DNA of 64,000 nt from Gonapodya sp. JEL0774 (GCA_027604505.1 JADIIX010000056.1:62001-126000); one strand, 5' to 3'. Numbered from the stretch's first letter, positions 45,258 through 58,546 are shown. A program made the numbers and translations. The notes: generated from the letters alone by a model not told the origin.

Positions 45258-47762
45258 ATGGAAACACTGAAAGAGAAAGGGTCCGACTTGGACCTGGTGC
45301 TGATGGGAGGGCAAGTCGCATTCAGCAATGCGGAGGAGAAAGCGGTTGTCCGGAAGGTGGATCTGAGGTGAATGAGATTTCTGGATACGTGGTGTCTGTC
45401 TTTGTCGGTTCAATCGTTTGTGGTTTCTAACTCGGCCTGTTGTTGCCTTTTCGGTATGCAACCCCCACCCCAGACTCATGCCTTGGCTGCTGGTGCTTTA
45501 CTTCTTCTCGTTCGTACAGGGTCTGGTATGAAGCAATCCTCTTTCACGAGGTTCTCATCTCTCTGTCTCCCATAGTCAACTTGATCGTGGAAATCTCGCA
45601 AACGCCAACATAATGAATGCCGAGACCCCAAAAGATACGATGGCTGCACAATTGGGTCTTGTTGGGTCTGATTATAACTGGGCTGTCACAATTTTCTTCT
45701 TTGTGAGCACCAAATTTGTGGAATGAGCGCTCACATCCAGATTGACCGCAAGTTTCCCCCATTCTCGTGTGAATTCACAAGGGATACGTCATCTTTGAAA
45801 TTCCTTCTAATCTCCTTATGAGCAAGTTTACTCCGAGAATCTGGCTCTCCCGTATCTGTATCACATGGGGACTCTGCGCGTTCGTACCAGACTTCCGAGA
45901 AGAGTCATTCTGGTAACCAACTGTACATTATTTTTAACAGAACCCTCATGTCAGCCACTTTCAATGCATCTTCGCTCTGGGCTTGTCGATTCTTCTTGGG
46001 ACTCGCGGAGGCTGGTCTTGCACCGGGCCTTGTTCTGCTCTTGCGGTATTGGTACAAACAGTACGAAGTGCGTGTGCGCGAGATTTGTGTATTTTGCACG
46101 TGACCTCAACACTCGTTACATCAGATTGCATCTCGATTCGCTGTCTGGTACGCGGCAGCTGGCATCGCGACTGGATTCGGCGGCCTCATCGCGGTAGGGA
46201 CAATTCTTTGTCCAACACACCGCTCCCCTCATAACCTTTTGGGTGCCCGCTGTCTTATCTCTCGATAGTACGGAGTTTCCAATATGAACGGTATTGCAGG
46301 CCTTGCCGGTTGGAGATGGTTGTTTATTTTGGAGGTGGGTTCAGTGTGGTCGCAATTCTTGGACTGTAGGGTTCGAGGCATCAATTCCGATTCTAATTCG
46401 TATCGGGTTCTCTATTCACCCCAACTATAGGGTGTCCCGACAATAATTGCAGGAATTGCGAACCTGTTCATCTTGCCAGACTGTGGGTAAACTTTTCTGT
46501 CGAAGGTCATGAAGGTTCATAACTAAGATGATCTCTACAGACCCGCAAACCTGCAAATTCCTCACTGAAAGGGAGAAAGAAGTGCTAATTTCTCGTCTGT
46601 GAGTGACTCATTGGCTGTGGTGTCAAGGGATTCGTTTGTTCACCATCCTGTTAATTTGCAGGCCACCATCTGCGCCATCCATGCACGAGAAAAAGATCCA
46701 GTGGTCCGTGTTCAAAGAAACCTTCGCTGACTACAAGGTTTGCATCTTCGGCATTATTGGATGGCCCTGAACCTGACACACTTCCCTCACGTTCAGGTCT
46801 GGCTCAACATGTTGACTGCAACCTGTCAGATTACCATGCTCTACGCTGCGGCCTACTTCCTTCCTAGAGTCATCGCTGTGAGAGGGAAACCGGCATTCGC
46901 ATTGAATGCTAGTCATTTGGTAACGTCGTCGTTTTGTCTACAATCTAGTCAATGGGTTTTGTCTCCACCACCGCGCAACTGCTTTCCGTGCCCATTGGTG
47001 AGTGTCTCCCGGAGGGCTACAGAGTCAATGTTATATAAGTGCATTGATACCCAATAACTTTTCAGGCGTCGCTACATCCTTCTGGATCGTCGTGTTCAAC
47101 TACTCGTCCGACCGTTTCCAAGAAAAGGGATGGCACTTGGTCGCCACCATTGTGCCTGGTATCGGTAGGTGTACGAAGTCATAAAACTGATATTGCAACG
47201 ATCAAATAGCTGTTATACTCCCACAGTTTGCTACGCCCTCCTCGCGACCATCCAAGCCAATCTCACTCCGTACCAGCGCTATGGTGTCTTGTTCCTCGGC
47301 ACGACAGTTTCGTCTGGAGTGCCGATCGTTTTGACTTGGAGATCTGTGTTAATCGGTGGAACGACCAAGACAGCGATAGTGACTGCGTAAGCTGAACTTG
47401 ATCACAGTCGGGCAAATGAACTGAACACTTACGTGTAATCACCTCGTCCAAAGTGCGTTGGGAGCTGCTGGCAACGTCGGAGGCGCTATTGGGGGACAAA
47501 TCTATCAGAATTCTGATGCTCCCTACTGTGAGTTTGCGTAACCGAAAGCAAAGAACTAGCACTTCGGCTCTTGAAGCTCACAGGTTCGCGTTTCCTTTCA
47601 GTCTACACTGGACACAAAGTGTTATGCGGTCTTCTGACGGCCGAGTTGGCGCTTGCGCTTATTCACTGGTATGTCTCAATTCCCGACGAAAAGCGTGTGA
47701 AGGCAGAACGGGCGGACCAAGACCTAAGGCAGAAGGCTTCGGAGGCATCGCATCAGAAGTAG
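45258..47762 (+). CDS. MFS transporter, anion:cation symporter (ACS/Dal5-like) family
   Basis: This is the second ACS-type permease of the pair. The ATG at 45258 gives METLKEKGSDLDL, then AFSNAEEKAVVRKVDLR. Exon 2 supplies LMPWLLVLYFFS, spliced to QLDRGNLANANIMNAETP, the helix 1 signature of the family. Downstream exons carry YVIFEIPSNLL-like and ATFNAS/RFFLGLAEAG-like segments (near 45790-46020), helix motifs around 46300-46490, REKEVLISRL, and a C-terminal half with SSDRFQEKGWHLVATIVPGI. The last exon has YTGHKVLCGLLTAELALALI and a Lys/Glu-rich cytosolic tail to TAG at 47760-47762. Its 5' end has been partly duplicated upstream. The substrate is unknown; nicotinate, allantoate and similar anions are typical for the family. 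Confidence 0.87.
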
Positions 47763-48214
47763 ACCGATATACCAAGTTTCGTAGACTCTTCTAACTTCGT
47801 CCACTACACATTAATACCGGCAATACATTAATGATATGCCGAATAACGGAGTTGGTGCATGGGGATGTTGACCAAATGATGCCGAGAGGAGCAAGATAAA
47901 CATTCTCCTTCCAGTGTAGTCAAAACATGTTCGTGTTCGTGAAACACTTTCATGGGACAAATCGTTCGGAAACATGTACTAATGGAAAAATGGAGTCCCT
48001 TGGCTTGGCGTCTGCGGTGACCTTCGACCATAATATATCTGCCTCCTTCCCCCTCCGGTCCACCCCCCCCCCCCCCCCCTCAAAAAAAAAAAGGGCTTAA
48101 ATTTTTGCTTGAATTTCAACTGTCCATGTTCCGCGAGGTGTGCTCGAGATTCGTGCGAAGTATTTACGGCGAAGAAGTGAATTTCAGGGAACACCGACAC
48201 TCGATACTCTCGAT
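47763..48214. other. intergenic, with homopolymer tracts
   Basis: This is about 450 bp between the MFS stop and the LRR gene. It includes a pure C run followed by a pure A run (separate entry). No gene seen. Confidence 0.5.
48063..48092. repeat. poly-C then poly-A homopolymer tract
   Basis: Seventeen C (48063-48079), then TC, then eleven A (48082-48092). This is length-unstable sequence that may be miscounted in the assembly. Confidence 0.9.
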
Positions 48215-50067
48215 ATGGCAAGCACACTAACTGTGACCTCGAGCTTGCACTCTACAGCACCACTATCTGCCGCGCAGAGGAAACCCACCAAAGGTGCCCT
48301 TTCGCGGGGAGCCACTCGGACAGCGGGCCCGAAAACGCACCGCAAGTCAGCGAAGACGAAAGATCATGCAGCACCAGATTCGAAAGCTGGAGCTATTGGA
48401 GCACAAACGGTAGATGTTGCAGCCAAGGACCCAGCGGGAGAGCACGCGGTGCCCGACACAGAGAGAATTGAATGGGCAGACGATTTGAGCTGGGATGTTG
48501 ATTTTGCCAAAGTTGATGGTAGGTCTTCTTATTAGAGCTTCAAATTGACCGTTCGGTTTCGGCAATGAAGGCACAAGATCATCGTAAAACGTAATCAATT
48601 GCGCTGTCTTTGTTGCGCAATCAATGACCAACATCGTGAACCGTAGATCTTTTGAACCGCCGTGATTCCACAGCCTCCTCGTACACTGAAGCGTGTCGTC
48701 TACTTGGTGTGAATCCTGTTCGGCACATTGCAGAGAATTGGAGCGAACGGGAACTTGGGTTGTCAAACATGACACTCGGAGGACCGCAAGGAACGGAAGC
48801 TCTTGCTATCGCCATGGCGGTGAGCGAAGATGGACCCTGCTAGATCTATCCCATGTATCCTTATATTGACCCGATTCGACAGCTAGACAAACAAGACAAT
48901 CAGCAACCTCAATCTCGCGAACAACTCCTTGGGTGAAAACGCAGTATCGCTGTTTCAGCAACTTGCGTCGAATCGGACTCTTACCCATTTAAACTTGAGC
49001 GGAAACCGTTTCGGCGGAACTCCGCGCTATCTTCCCTCACCTGAAACGTCACCCGGGGCAGTAGCTCACATCCTCCAACTCTCGCCTGCGTACCTCCCAC
49101 ATCCAAGTGCAGCCATGCAAGCTCTCGCCGAGTACATGGGGTACACCTCAACTCTTCGTGTGCTTATACTCCGCAATAGCGCACTTGGAGATCTCGATGC
49201 GTTAACTCTCGCGCAGGGAATCCGTGGGAACTCCAGTTTGGAGGTACTTGATTTGACTCAGAACGAAGTTGGAGATGTTGGCGTGCTAGCCCTCGCGGAC
49301 GGAATCAAGGCTACTGCCATCAAAAAGTTATACTTAGGTGCCGTGCTGATCATGAGTACTTGCAAATGATTTCTAGTTGAAGTCTTGTTGCATTTTCAGG
49401 ATCCAATTTCCTTCGACCACCATCGATTCCCCACTTTTGTCAGCAACTCGCAACTGTGCAGCTCACACATCTCGATGTTTCTCGCAATGGAATAGCGGAC
49501 ACTGGAGCAATAGCTCTAGGTTCTTGGGTGACGCGGAATCCAGCTTTGGTTCTACTCGACGTTTCCGAAGGTAGAATTGGAGATACTGGTGCAGCGGCCC
49601 TCGGAAAGGCAGCAGGAGATGGGAAACTTGAAGAATTATACATCGGAAGAAACCCTTGTGAGAGACTTTTGCTCGTTTCTTTCATTCTTAAAATAACACG
49701 CACAATCACTCATTCTCAATACTTACAATGAATTTGTAAGTCAATGATCAGGGCGCTCTCCCTATACTCAAAGCCGCGTCTTTGAACATTGCACTAAAAG
49801 TTTTGTCAATTCCAGTGAGTGACCTGCGTTCACGGTCACTTGCAACATTCTTGCCTGACGTACATCACAACGTCAAGGGCATACGACTTTCTCACGACGC
49901 TAGAACCAAGCTGGACGACTTGAGGCGCGAGAGAGAATCACTTAGGGTAATAGTTGATTGATGGTTGAAAGCTAGAACACGAAAGAACGAGCAGAGAAAG
50001 TTAGTTTCTTTACAATATCATTATCGTGGTCTTCTAGTTGGTGAGTTGCGAACATTTGGAGATATGA
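48215..50067 (+). CDS. leucine-rich-repeat protein, LRRC74/RNI-like
   Basis: The start ATG at 48215 opens a basic, disordered leader (MASTLTVTSSLHSTAPL) ending ERIEWADDLSWDVDFAKVD. After an intron comes YTEACRLLGVNPVRHIAENW, the cap typical of LRRC74-type proteins, and then ribonuclease-inhibitor-type repeats: LNLANNSLGENAVSLFQQLA, LTHLNLSGNRFGG, LRVLILRNSALGDLDALTLA, LEVLDLTQNEVGDVGVLALA, LTHLDVSRNGIADTGAIALG, LVLLDVSEGRIGDTGAAALG and LEELYIGRNP. The tail has HNVKGIRLSHDARTKLDDLR. If the last intron is 49949-50037, it ends LVSCEHLEI with TGA at 50065-50067. The family is a protein-interaction scaffold, often found in flagellated lineages; a specific role is not deducible. Confidence 0.82.
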
Positions 50068-51181
50068 TTAGGCAGCTGCTTATGGTCCTTGGGGAACTAA
50101 TGGCGAAACACCGAACGCTTCCGCAAGCGACAAGCACGAAGGCTGATTGATGTATTCCGTGGTTGCCCGTATTGATCGTGCATTTAAAACGGACTTCGGA
50201 GATTTGTGTGGCACCTGCGGACGAGCCCCACCCGGCCATTGCGGTAACACCCATTTATCGGAGGGAACACCACTCACTCACTTCCCTTGCCCTCCTCACT
50301 CCTTCATTCTGTTGAGGTTCAATGCCGCGCGTCACTACAAACACCACAAACACCACAAACACCCCTTTCGTCTATCAAAATTTGAACTCTAAGCCTTCCA
50401 ACCCTTTCACTCGGCTGGGTGTTCGAGTGCGTGATGCATACTATTACTATCGGGTGGAAACTGGAATTTATATGCTTGATGCCTGGGAGGCTGCCATCTT
50501 CAGTACGTTCTCGTTCAATAAGGCGGGACGTACTTGTCTGGTCCGCGTTGCGAGGCTGTGTGGGTCTGACTCAACACTGCCATTCACGGCTACGGAAACT
50601 GTGGATGTGTGGTCTTTTTGCGCTTTTGTGGAGTTCACGGATTCTATCCTCACGGGTGGCTGATAGTAACATGTGTTCCCGCCTTCACCCCCCCAGACTC
50701 GCTGGTTCTTGTCGTTTTGACACTGGCTATCTATGCTGGCGTGACCTACTCGCCAGCGTGGATGGAGAGGTCTCAACATTTTCTTCTCTACCTTGGTGGT
50801 GGAGAACAGACGCCTTGGGCGGTTCCTGTCCGTATTGCACTGGATGAGAAGCACGCTATCCCGAGCACTTAGCACAGCTGTGCTCGGTATTTGGGGACAA
50901 TCCCGTGATGACAAGAGAAAATACTTTAATCCACCGCATTGTGTATACGTGATCACCATACTATATCGACACACTTTATGAACAGGCACTTTTGAAGTTT
51001 CCGAACTCGCTGTGAGCAAGTTGTACATGAAGGAAATAGGGAAGAAGACGATCCCGCAAATTCGTGGGGAAACCATATTTTTGCGGGAATAGGATCCGGC
51101 TCACGGCTAAATAGATTTGCGCATATAACTACTCGCTGGCAATTTCTATCCCACGATTCATCAGCGTATTAGCTCACCAAG
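50068..51181. other. intergenic, no gene recognised
   Basis: This gap of 1.1 kb contains a short tandem 9-mer (cacaaacac-like, about three copies near 50333-50363). Open frames on both strands here, the longest at 50468-51076 on the minus strand, overlap each other and have no family signature. Confidence 0.5.
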
Positions 51182-51946
51182 ATGACTCTCACTGTTACCG
51201 TGAGTGAATTCTGGACCTGGACCCATATTCAGTTCCTGCCTCATGTCTTTGACTTGTGCACCACAGCTCGGACGGGAATACGCTGCCGTCATTGTCTCTC
51301 TGTTGTCGTCAGTCGTCGTCGATTCCTATCTCGGAGCGAAAGTTGGCCGCGCCCGCAAGGAATTTGGTGTACCGTGAGTGCATTTTAAGATGAAGAACGA
51401 CCAAAAGTTTGAATGTTCTCCTTGGTCATCCCTTTGCATTCAGCCTTCCATACCTCTATGCCGATTCTTCTTTCGGAGAGAAAGGAAAGAGGTTTAACTG
51501 CGTTCAAAGGGGACACATGAATAGTGAGACCACGGTTCCCACCATTCTGATGTACTTCAACCCTTCGGTATACATACCGAACAATTTTCTCTCTGTCTCT
51601 TTACAGCTGTAGAAAAGTATCCTATCTACATCATCCTCCAGGTTCTGTCAAGCTTCGAGTATCCCCTCATCTCCGCAGGTTTGGGCATGACATATCACCT
51701 TGGTCGGATTTTGTACTTCAACGGATACGCCGCGGGAAATCCAAGCGGGAGGTCTAGGGGATTTTTTGGGTGAGGACCGAAATCCTGTGATTTGAAAGAT
51801 TAGATGCCCACGCTGAACTGCCCCCCTCAACCAATCTAACCTCAAACCATCCCAACCGCCTCATTTCTAATTCCAGGTACTTGGGATCGCTCGGAATGAT
51901 AGGACTTTCAGTCAAATTTGCATATACTCTTGCAACGACAGCATAA
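51182..51946 (+). CDS. MGST3: microsomal glutathione S-transferase 3-like MAPEG protein
   Basis: This is a four-helix membrane enzyme for glutathione conjugation or peroxide reduction. Exon 1 encodes MTLTVT only; splicing joins LGREYAAVIVSLLSSVVVDSY, GRARKEFGVPLPYLYAD, GKRFNCVQRGHMNTVEKYPI and YIILQVLSSFEYPLISAGLG, then GRILYFNGYAAGNPSGR, and finally YLGSLGMIGLSVKFAYTLAT with TAA at 51944-51946. The FNCVQRGHMN and GRILYFNGYAAGNPSGR segments match the MGST3 signatures FNCIQRAHQN and GRVLYAYGYYTGEPSKR. Four to five short introns give roughly 145 residues, the normal family length. Confidence 0.93.
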
Positions 51947-52050
51947 TACAAACAAAATTAATAGCACAACGGTTTTTTAGGGAAAGTTCCTCTTATCAAG
52001 GTGACTTAAGGGTGAATTCCGCGCATGGTTGTGACACTGAACAGGACAAC

Positions 52051-55000
52051 TCAGCCAAGTAGACTGTCGACCTCGATCAGCTTGTTGTCAAGTTCTGATC
52101 CGAGGAGGCCGTCAGGTATCCACGGGTCTAGGGAATCAAAGGATCTTGGACTGACACTGACAATGTCCGTAACGGGCAACGAGATTGGCAGGAAGAACTG
52201 CAAGTTCCCGTACTGATCACCATCTGGTCTACGTGCACTCAGAGTCTTGAAAACTTCCGGTGGAACTGGGTCCTCAAAGTCCGTCGACGTGTACAGGGAG
52301 AGTAGTTGACGAATTTGTTGAACTGAGAGGTGCCGGCCAACATCCAAAATTGTGTCCACATCCCGGGCAGTTCTCTTAGGCAGCTGCAAGATTTCAATAG
52401 CTTCTTGTAGACAACTGGTGTACCGATCGGCTTCCCTGGCTCGATTCTTTGTCCATTCTGTCAGTTTAGTCACGTTGAATCTGAGTTGAGCGCATCGTCG
52501 AAAATTTGCGAAAGACTTTCGCGTAAGAAGCTCGTTGAATGCGCGGTAGCTGGCGATGCGCACGAGCTCGCAAAGAATCTGCTCTGCCAAAGCTGAATCC
52601 AGCACGAAGCAAATAAGGCCTGAGATGCCACTCACATCAGATCAGTGCCACAATATTGACCAAACTCACCGGGTTCGACATAGAAAATCTTAAAAAGTGT
52701 CGATACTTGATTCAGAAAAGACTCTAAATCCCGAATAGAGGCTTTTTTGGTGTTCGTCTGGCTTCCAAAGCCCCACCAACTTTTCGCCGGTGCTTGTGGA
52801 CGTAACGCCACAGCAGTCGGTACCTCTGAAAGAAAAACAACTTACACCTGAGAACCTACAGGTTGACCGCCGGTCAGAGGAACACCCCACCTTCGTAGTC
52901 GATAAGAGCGTCAACTGCGAGCACTTCCAGTCTCTTTCTCATTCCGACAAGCCAACTGTTGGTTACCGATAAGAATCCTTGATAAGCGGCAATTGAAGCA
53001 GATTCCAATTTAGCGAGATTCTCTTCAACGGCATCAGGCTGTGTGATGCAGATGACTTTCTAAGCATCTTTTTGAGAGATAGCAGAATTGCTGTTTTCCC
53101 ACCTTGGAGACTTCCAATGATTTTATGTGATCGAGGATTGACCACAGTTCAAACGTATTTCCCATCCAGAACACAAACTTTTTATCGTCCGCCCGTTTCT
53201 GAAAATGACGCCATCCCGGGATCAGCACCTTGGAATGTTAATTGATCCCTAGTCCGAACTCACAAGGCTTGATTCTATAGCTCGGACACTATCCCTTACG
53301 AAACGATCCGCGCGTCCGACCAAACCAATGTGCACGTAATTGTCGAGGAATGTACCCATCAGCTGCGCTGGATACATAATCTCTGATCTGTTCTGTGCAC
53401 CATCAGGGACGACAAGATCCAGCACCAACGTCCGAATAATGACGTCCTTCAATCCATCATCATCGAGAATCAGTCTCGCTTGTTCCATGTTAGGATCTAC
53501 CGTTTGTTCAAATTCACGCTCTTCGATGGATGATACGACTGGGATAGTGTGGGCGGAATTTTCGAGAATTCGTTCCGACGTTCGAACTTGAGATCTACTT
53601 CTCTCATTTCTTGAACCTCGAGAGGTGGAGCGGGGTCGGCTGACCCCAAGACGCATGGATGTCGACGCATTGCTCTTATTCGACGAGGTTCTTCCTACTC
53701 CTCGGCGCGAATTTTCAAAGCTCGCTCGTGCGAGTTCTACTTCCAGTTCCTGGATCCGTGCGTCCTTTATAGACAATGCCTCTGTAGCTGCCGCAGTAAC
53801 ACCCTTCAGTTCCAATATTTCACTCTCGCGTTGACGGAGACTATCCGTCAAGTCTTTGAGAGTACGCTGGAGTTCGCTGTTCACTTGCAATGCCTGTCTT
53901 CTGGCCTCACCAGCCGACTTCAGCTCTTCAACCTTCTCTTCAAAAAACTTCTCTCTTTGTTGAAGGTGCGCTTTGGAGACCGTGGAATCAGATATGTCGG
54001 CGACCTTCATTAAACATTGGAAATTCATTTCTCCGTCATGTTACCTGAAATACCAGCATTCGAATGCAAACTCACCCGTGATTTGAGACGTTCTGTGTGC
54101 TCCTGTAAAGCCTTGATCGTAATTTCGTACTGGGAGTTCTGAGCAGTTGCACGTGCCAACGCATCATCCCGGTCCTTCAACTTCTGGGAAAGCTCGAATA
54201 CCTTTGAAAGCAAACATTCGTTGAACCAATGAGCTAACACCACGTGAGTCTGACCGTTCCCACCTTCCTCTCCAAAAGGTTGGCTTTCTCCTTGAAAGTA
54301 TTGATCGATTTCGCTTCAACTTTCAGTTTCTTCAACACTTTTTTGGCAAGGAATCTTCGTACGCAAGCTTGTGCATATATAATAAGCTTTATCCGCCGCT
54401 TGGCAGGTACAGCCCAAAGTTTTGCCGCCCTGATAGTCCGAACCATGGTGCGGAGTTTAAGCGACACTTCCTCGCGGCGTGCAAGTCTATCCCTCCAAGC
54501 TGCGGTTAGGAGGTTGCCGTTCAAAAGATTAAAAGTACCGTATCATGGAGAAAATAATGCGAGGTGATTGTACCTTTCTGGATCTTCTTGATTTGTTGGA
54601 GCCTGGCATATCCCCGCCAGTACTCAGCGATGACCTGCAGTCGCGCAAGACGCTCGGCTCGAAGGCGCTTTGCGAGTTTTCTCACGACATAACCTCGGTA
54701 AACTGGAAAGCCCCATCACTCAACTGTGCGAATGAAATCAGGGGACTAACGGTGACCCTCACATTTCTGGATGACAATCGCCGCTTGCCACCTCTTTTTC
54801 CTCATCATATGCCGATCAAAGCTCTTCTTGAAAAGAAGCGCGACGCCTGCGATGGGGCGAAGGACGTGAGTATTGAGTTGTTGCTGCGTCAAGCAACAAC
54901 TGACCATTGTACCGCTCAGTCCTTCTTTTCTCTAGAAGGCGAGGAGGTTGAATGTTCCGTTTCTCTGTATTCATAAATGTTAACTTCATACCAATTCTCA

Positions 55001-58000
55001 CCCAAATCCGCCTGAATTCCTGTTCGGAAGAACACTTTGGTCTTGCCCAACCCGTACTTGTCGTGCTCAGACACATGTGCATTTACGATAGCAGCTGTAA
55101 ACTGCTTCGGATCCTCCCAGTTCCAATTCTTGGAGCGAATCAGGATGAAGTATCGCTCAACGAAAGTTGCATAGTCCAATCGCGAGGGATAGCCAGCCGA
55201 CGAAATGCGGATGGTTTCCAGGACGCCACATGCACTGAACACACCTATATTTTAGAATGGTCGGAAATAATGTGATTAGCCAGCTCCACTAACCGTAACT
55301 GTGACATCGTCATGGCAGGTTCGAATCCGAATGGTGTCTTTGTCTGGTTGGGTTTGATACCTACATAGGAGGCGAATATTGTTGATGCCCATAACAGACT
55401 GTATTCCCAGCACTGAGAAAACCTACACCGAATGTAGTGAACCTCGGTCGACCGGATTGTTCTCATAAGTTCCCCCAGTGATGCTTTAAACATGCTGCCG
55501 AGAGTTTTTTGTCTCATCGTTCCCTTCCCGAGTGTTTTGGTTCTGTTCAGGCCTGAACTCTCCGGGGAATTAAATCTACCCGGTAAACGTCCGCTCTCTG
55601 TCGTCACAGGTGTCGCTGGAGTCCCTTGCACCTCATTTGCCAGGCTCTTCGAAAGCATTTCGCGTAAAAGATCGAATTTCGTGTCAAGGAGAACCTGCTT
55701 CTGCTCGTCCCGAACCGTGTCCCTATTTTTCTCGAGGAAACCATCCACATCGTAAGTTACCGCAACTGCGTAATGCTTCACAGTGAAAGTTGTCTTCCCA
55801 AATCTGGGCTTCTCGAAAAATGCATTCTGTGGGGGTTGTGAAGCAGCTTGCTCCTTTGCTTTAGGTCCAGATGCTTGGGGTGAGAACTGGTCATACAAAC
55901 GCTGAGCAAACTTCAAGTCATCCGAAGACGCTAGTCTGGACTCCTCGTCCAGTACATCAAGTATGCCCATGCGACCTTCAATCAGTTCAATACAAGGTTG
56001 ATTGTCATTGAAATCGATCGTGGTCCACGGGAGACCCTCAGCAAGGTACTCTTGTTGTTGTAGCTTAAACACGTGGAGGTTGAAATCTTGCTGTAGTTTC
56101 TCTGGAAAGCCAATACTCAAAAGAGACTCGTTTTCCCTGAAATGCGACTTTAGAAGAACACTCACCGTTCGCGAAGTTCTATTCACACACCAAGTAAAAA
56201 GGTTGGTCAGAGCAAACAACATCACAAGCGTAAAACCTCTTCCCAACTCACGATACAGAACTGCTCGAACGAGTTCTTTTTGAAATATTCGAATCCTAAA
56301 CCAACACAGCGTTCCAGCGTCGTCTTAAAGACAATGCAAGGCTTCCCTCACCATAGATGTCCAGAACCCCTATGAAAATGTCTTCAGGTGAAGTTCCACT
56401 TGCCTGTGACATTTGAGCGTCGCCACCTTTGCCACCTAGCGCAGCATTGACAACTCCAACTACCCAATCAAAAACTCCCGAATAAACAACTTTGGCCACG
56501 GAGTCTCTAGCAACTATCGCCTGAGGCCCAGTGAGTGGTTTCTCTACCATATCAGCTCCGAGTTTGAGTTGCCGCTTTATGAGCCACCGACGGAAAGCTA
56601 TTTTGTCGACTCCGAGCAACTTGCACGTCTGGGCCAGGGCCGAATCATCCTCACGAACTTCGGCGTCTGATTTATCCGCCCCTCCAATTTTGATGTTGCC
56701 CATATGAATAACAGCTGCGCATACCCGAAACAATTCCCACTGCTTTGAAATGCTGATACCAACTTCGCTGAGACCCTCCTGTGTGGCTCGGAATTCCGCA
56801 ACGTCATCGACCCCGGGAATCGCTCCCTCACCGCCTTGTCGCAGATACTCGTACTGATCCCACGAGCCGAGACCGAGCTCCCGTCGCTCAGATAACGGAC
56901 ATCCGGCACAAAGTTGATAAAATATGTGATAAGAGCGCTCCGTCGGCAATTGGGTTACGACACGCGATCGTTCGAGGAGGTAGGTGCGGAGCCGAGCGCC
57001 AATAATTCGCAGGCGTGATGGTGGTACCCACTCGTTTGGACCCCCTCTCCGTGGATGGGAGTGCCCACGTGGTACGGCTAGAAGGATCTCTGTGTACTTC
57101 CCAAAACGAGAAGAGTTATCATTACGTGTCGTTTTGGCGTTGCCAAAGGCTTCCGTGATGGGGTTAGTGGCGAGCACGGCCTGCTCAACACTGGACGATG
57201 CTTGTTGCTGTTCCTGTTCCTGTTGCTGATATTGCTCTAATTCCGCTGCACTTGCTAACGAGTTAGATCTTGAGTGCTCTCCAATTGAATCGTCATCGTC
57301 TGCTCCAGATGCCCGCTCCGCTGCAGCAAAATAGCGCATAAGGAACTTGGCCGATTGTGTTTTTCCAGCTCCCGATTCGCCTGAGCACACGACAGTCTGG
57401 TTGCGCCCAGAGCGCTTGAGGTCGGAATAGGCCTCTGAGGCAATGGCGAAGAGGTGAGGAGGCAGGGTGCGCGAGGGGTGTGGGGCAGAATCTATTAACA
57501 TGCACAGGAAAATCAAGACATGCCCCAGTGGGAAATGAGTGGCTGTGTCACATAAAGAACAAGGACGGCCCTCAGTTGAAGGATTTGCCTTCCGTCACTC
57601 ACACGCTCTCATCACCTCCTCTGTGTAAAGCGCCAGGCTTTTAAACGGATTGACCGCGACCAGCACGATACCCGAATAGGTATAAATTTGACCCAAGTCA
57701 ACGAACCGAACCCGAATGTTATGAAGAACTGACAATTTGATGTACGGAGAAAGGGACCATGTCAGGCACTGGAAGGATTGAGAGAGAAAGAATACCGGCC
57801 ATAAATGCCACTGCTCGTTTTGTCGATCCACCGTCATCTGTTAATAGTCCCGTCAACTCATTTGAGTCATCCCTCGGGCTTCCGGCATACCACCAACCCT
57901 GTCAGGTCATCAATCCTTTCTTTTCCGTCTACTAAATTGCATCAAGCTTTGATGAACATATTCGGCAAGCTTTGCCACTCACTTCCGGGCTCGTTCAAGT

Positions 58001-58546
58001 GGGATAGTAATGTCAGATCGTCCACACCTTCCTGAATCGCGGCGTTTCGGAGAGGTGGTAGAAGCTGTGCCCCACCAGGAGCGCGCAGCTGAGACAGTTT
58101 GCAAGAAAATAGGAGCTGTTCAGGGGCGCTGGTCGTTGAATTAGGGGCAGTTCTGGAATAAGGGCTAAACGGGTCGTCTTCTGTATCCCGAGCAAAGACA
58201 AGACGTAGGGAGTCTGCATCTGTGTCAAGATTCTTCGAGACAAGTGTCGCAGAAGTCCAAACCGACTAAGAATCGAATGGAAAGGATCGTTGTGTTGAGG
58301 TGATAATGAAACGAGAGAGCAAATCATAAACGTTATGAAACGAGACGCATCCGATGGAGCAATCATAGAAACAGCAAGAATTCCGAACCACGATTCATGA
58401 ACCGTGTTCCTTTCAAGGTCCATCACATTCCTCCCTACGTATTTCCTTCGAGTGTTGAACCTAGAACTTGCACCCACATCAACATCGGGGAACCACGCCT
58501 TCACCCCAGTTACATAGTAATTTAACTCCGATGGTATCGTCGCCAT
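52051..58546 (-). CDS. MYO2: class V myosin heavy chain
   Basis: This is an actin-based motor for vesicle and organelle transport. The start codon is 58546-58544 (MATIPSELNYYVTGVKAWFP), the N-terminal myosin segment. The motor has VLHNIRVRF, IYTYSGIVLVAVNPF, the P-loop GESGAGKTQSAKF, switch I NDNSSRFGKYTEI, GVLDIYGFEYFKKNSFEQF after splicing, and EVHYIRC near 55440. IQ-motif-like basic helices follow (RLARLQVIAEYWRGYARLQ, ACVRRFLAKK; 54280-54680). The coiled coil lies at about 53640-54240. The C-terminal cargo-binding DIL domain ends KLIEVDSLLG, with TGA at 52051-52053. More than fifteen introns are implied. The exons between about 57840 and 58450 are unclear to me. Size and domain order are normal for fungal Myo2/Myo5. 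Confidence 0.94.

Noticed and set aside
50333-50363. Tandem cacaaacac 9-mers as a possible CRISPR-like or minisatellite array
   Set aside because: Only about three short copies with no spacers; a trivial simple repeat.
50468-51076. Long minus-strand open frame (about 200 codons)
   Set aside because: No family motif, overlapped by plus-strand frames of similar length, and no supporting exons; likely chance.
55310-55340. ggttcgaatcc as a tRNA T-arm
   Set aside because: It lies within the myosin V coding region and no cloverleaf can be built around it.
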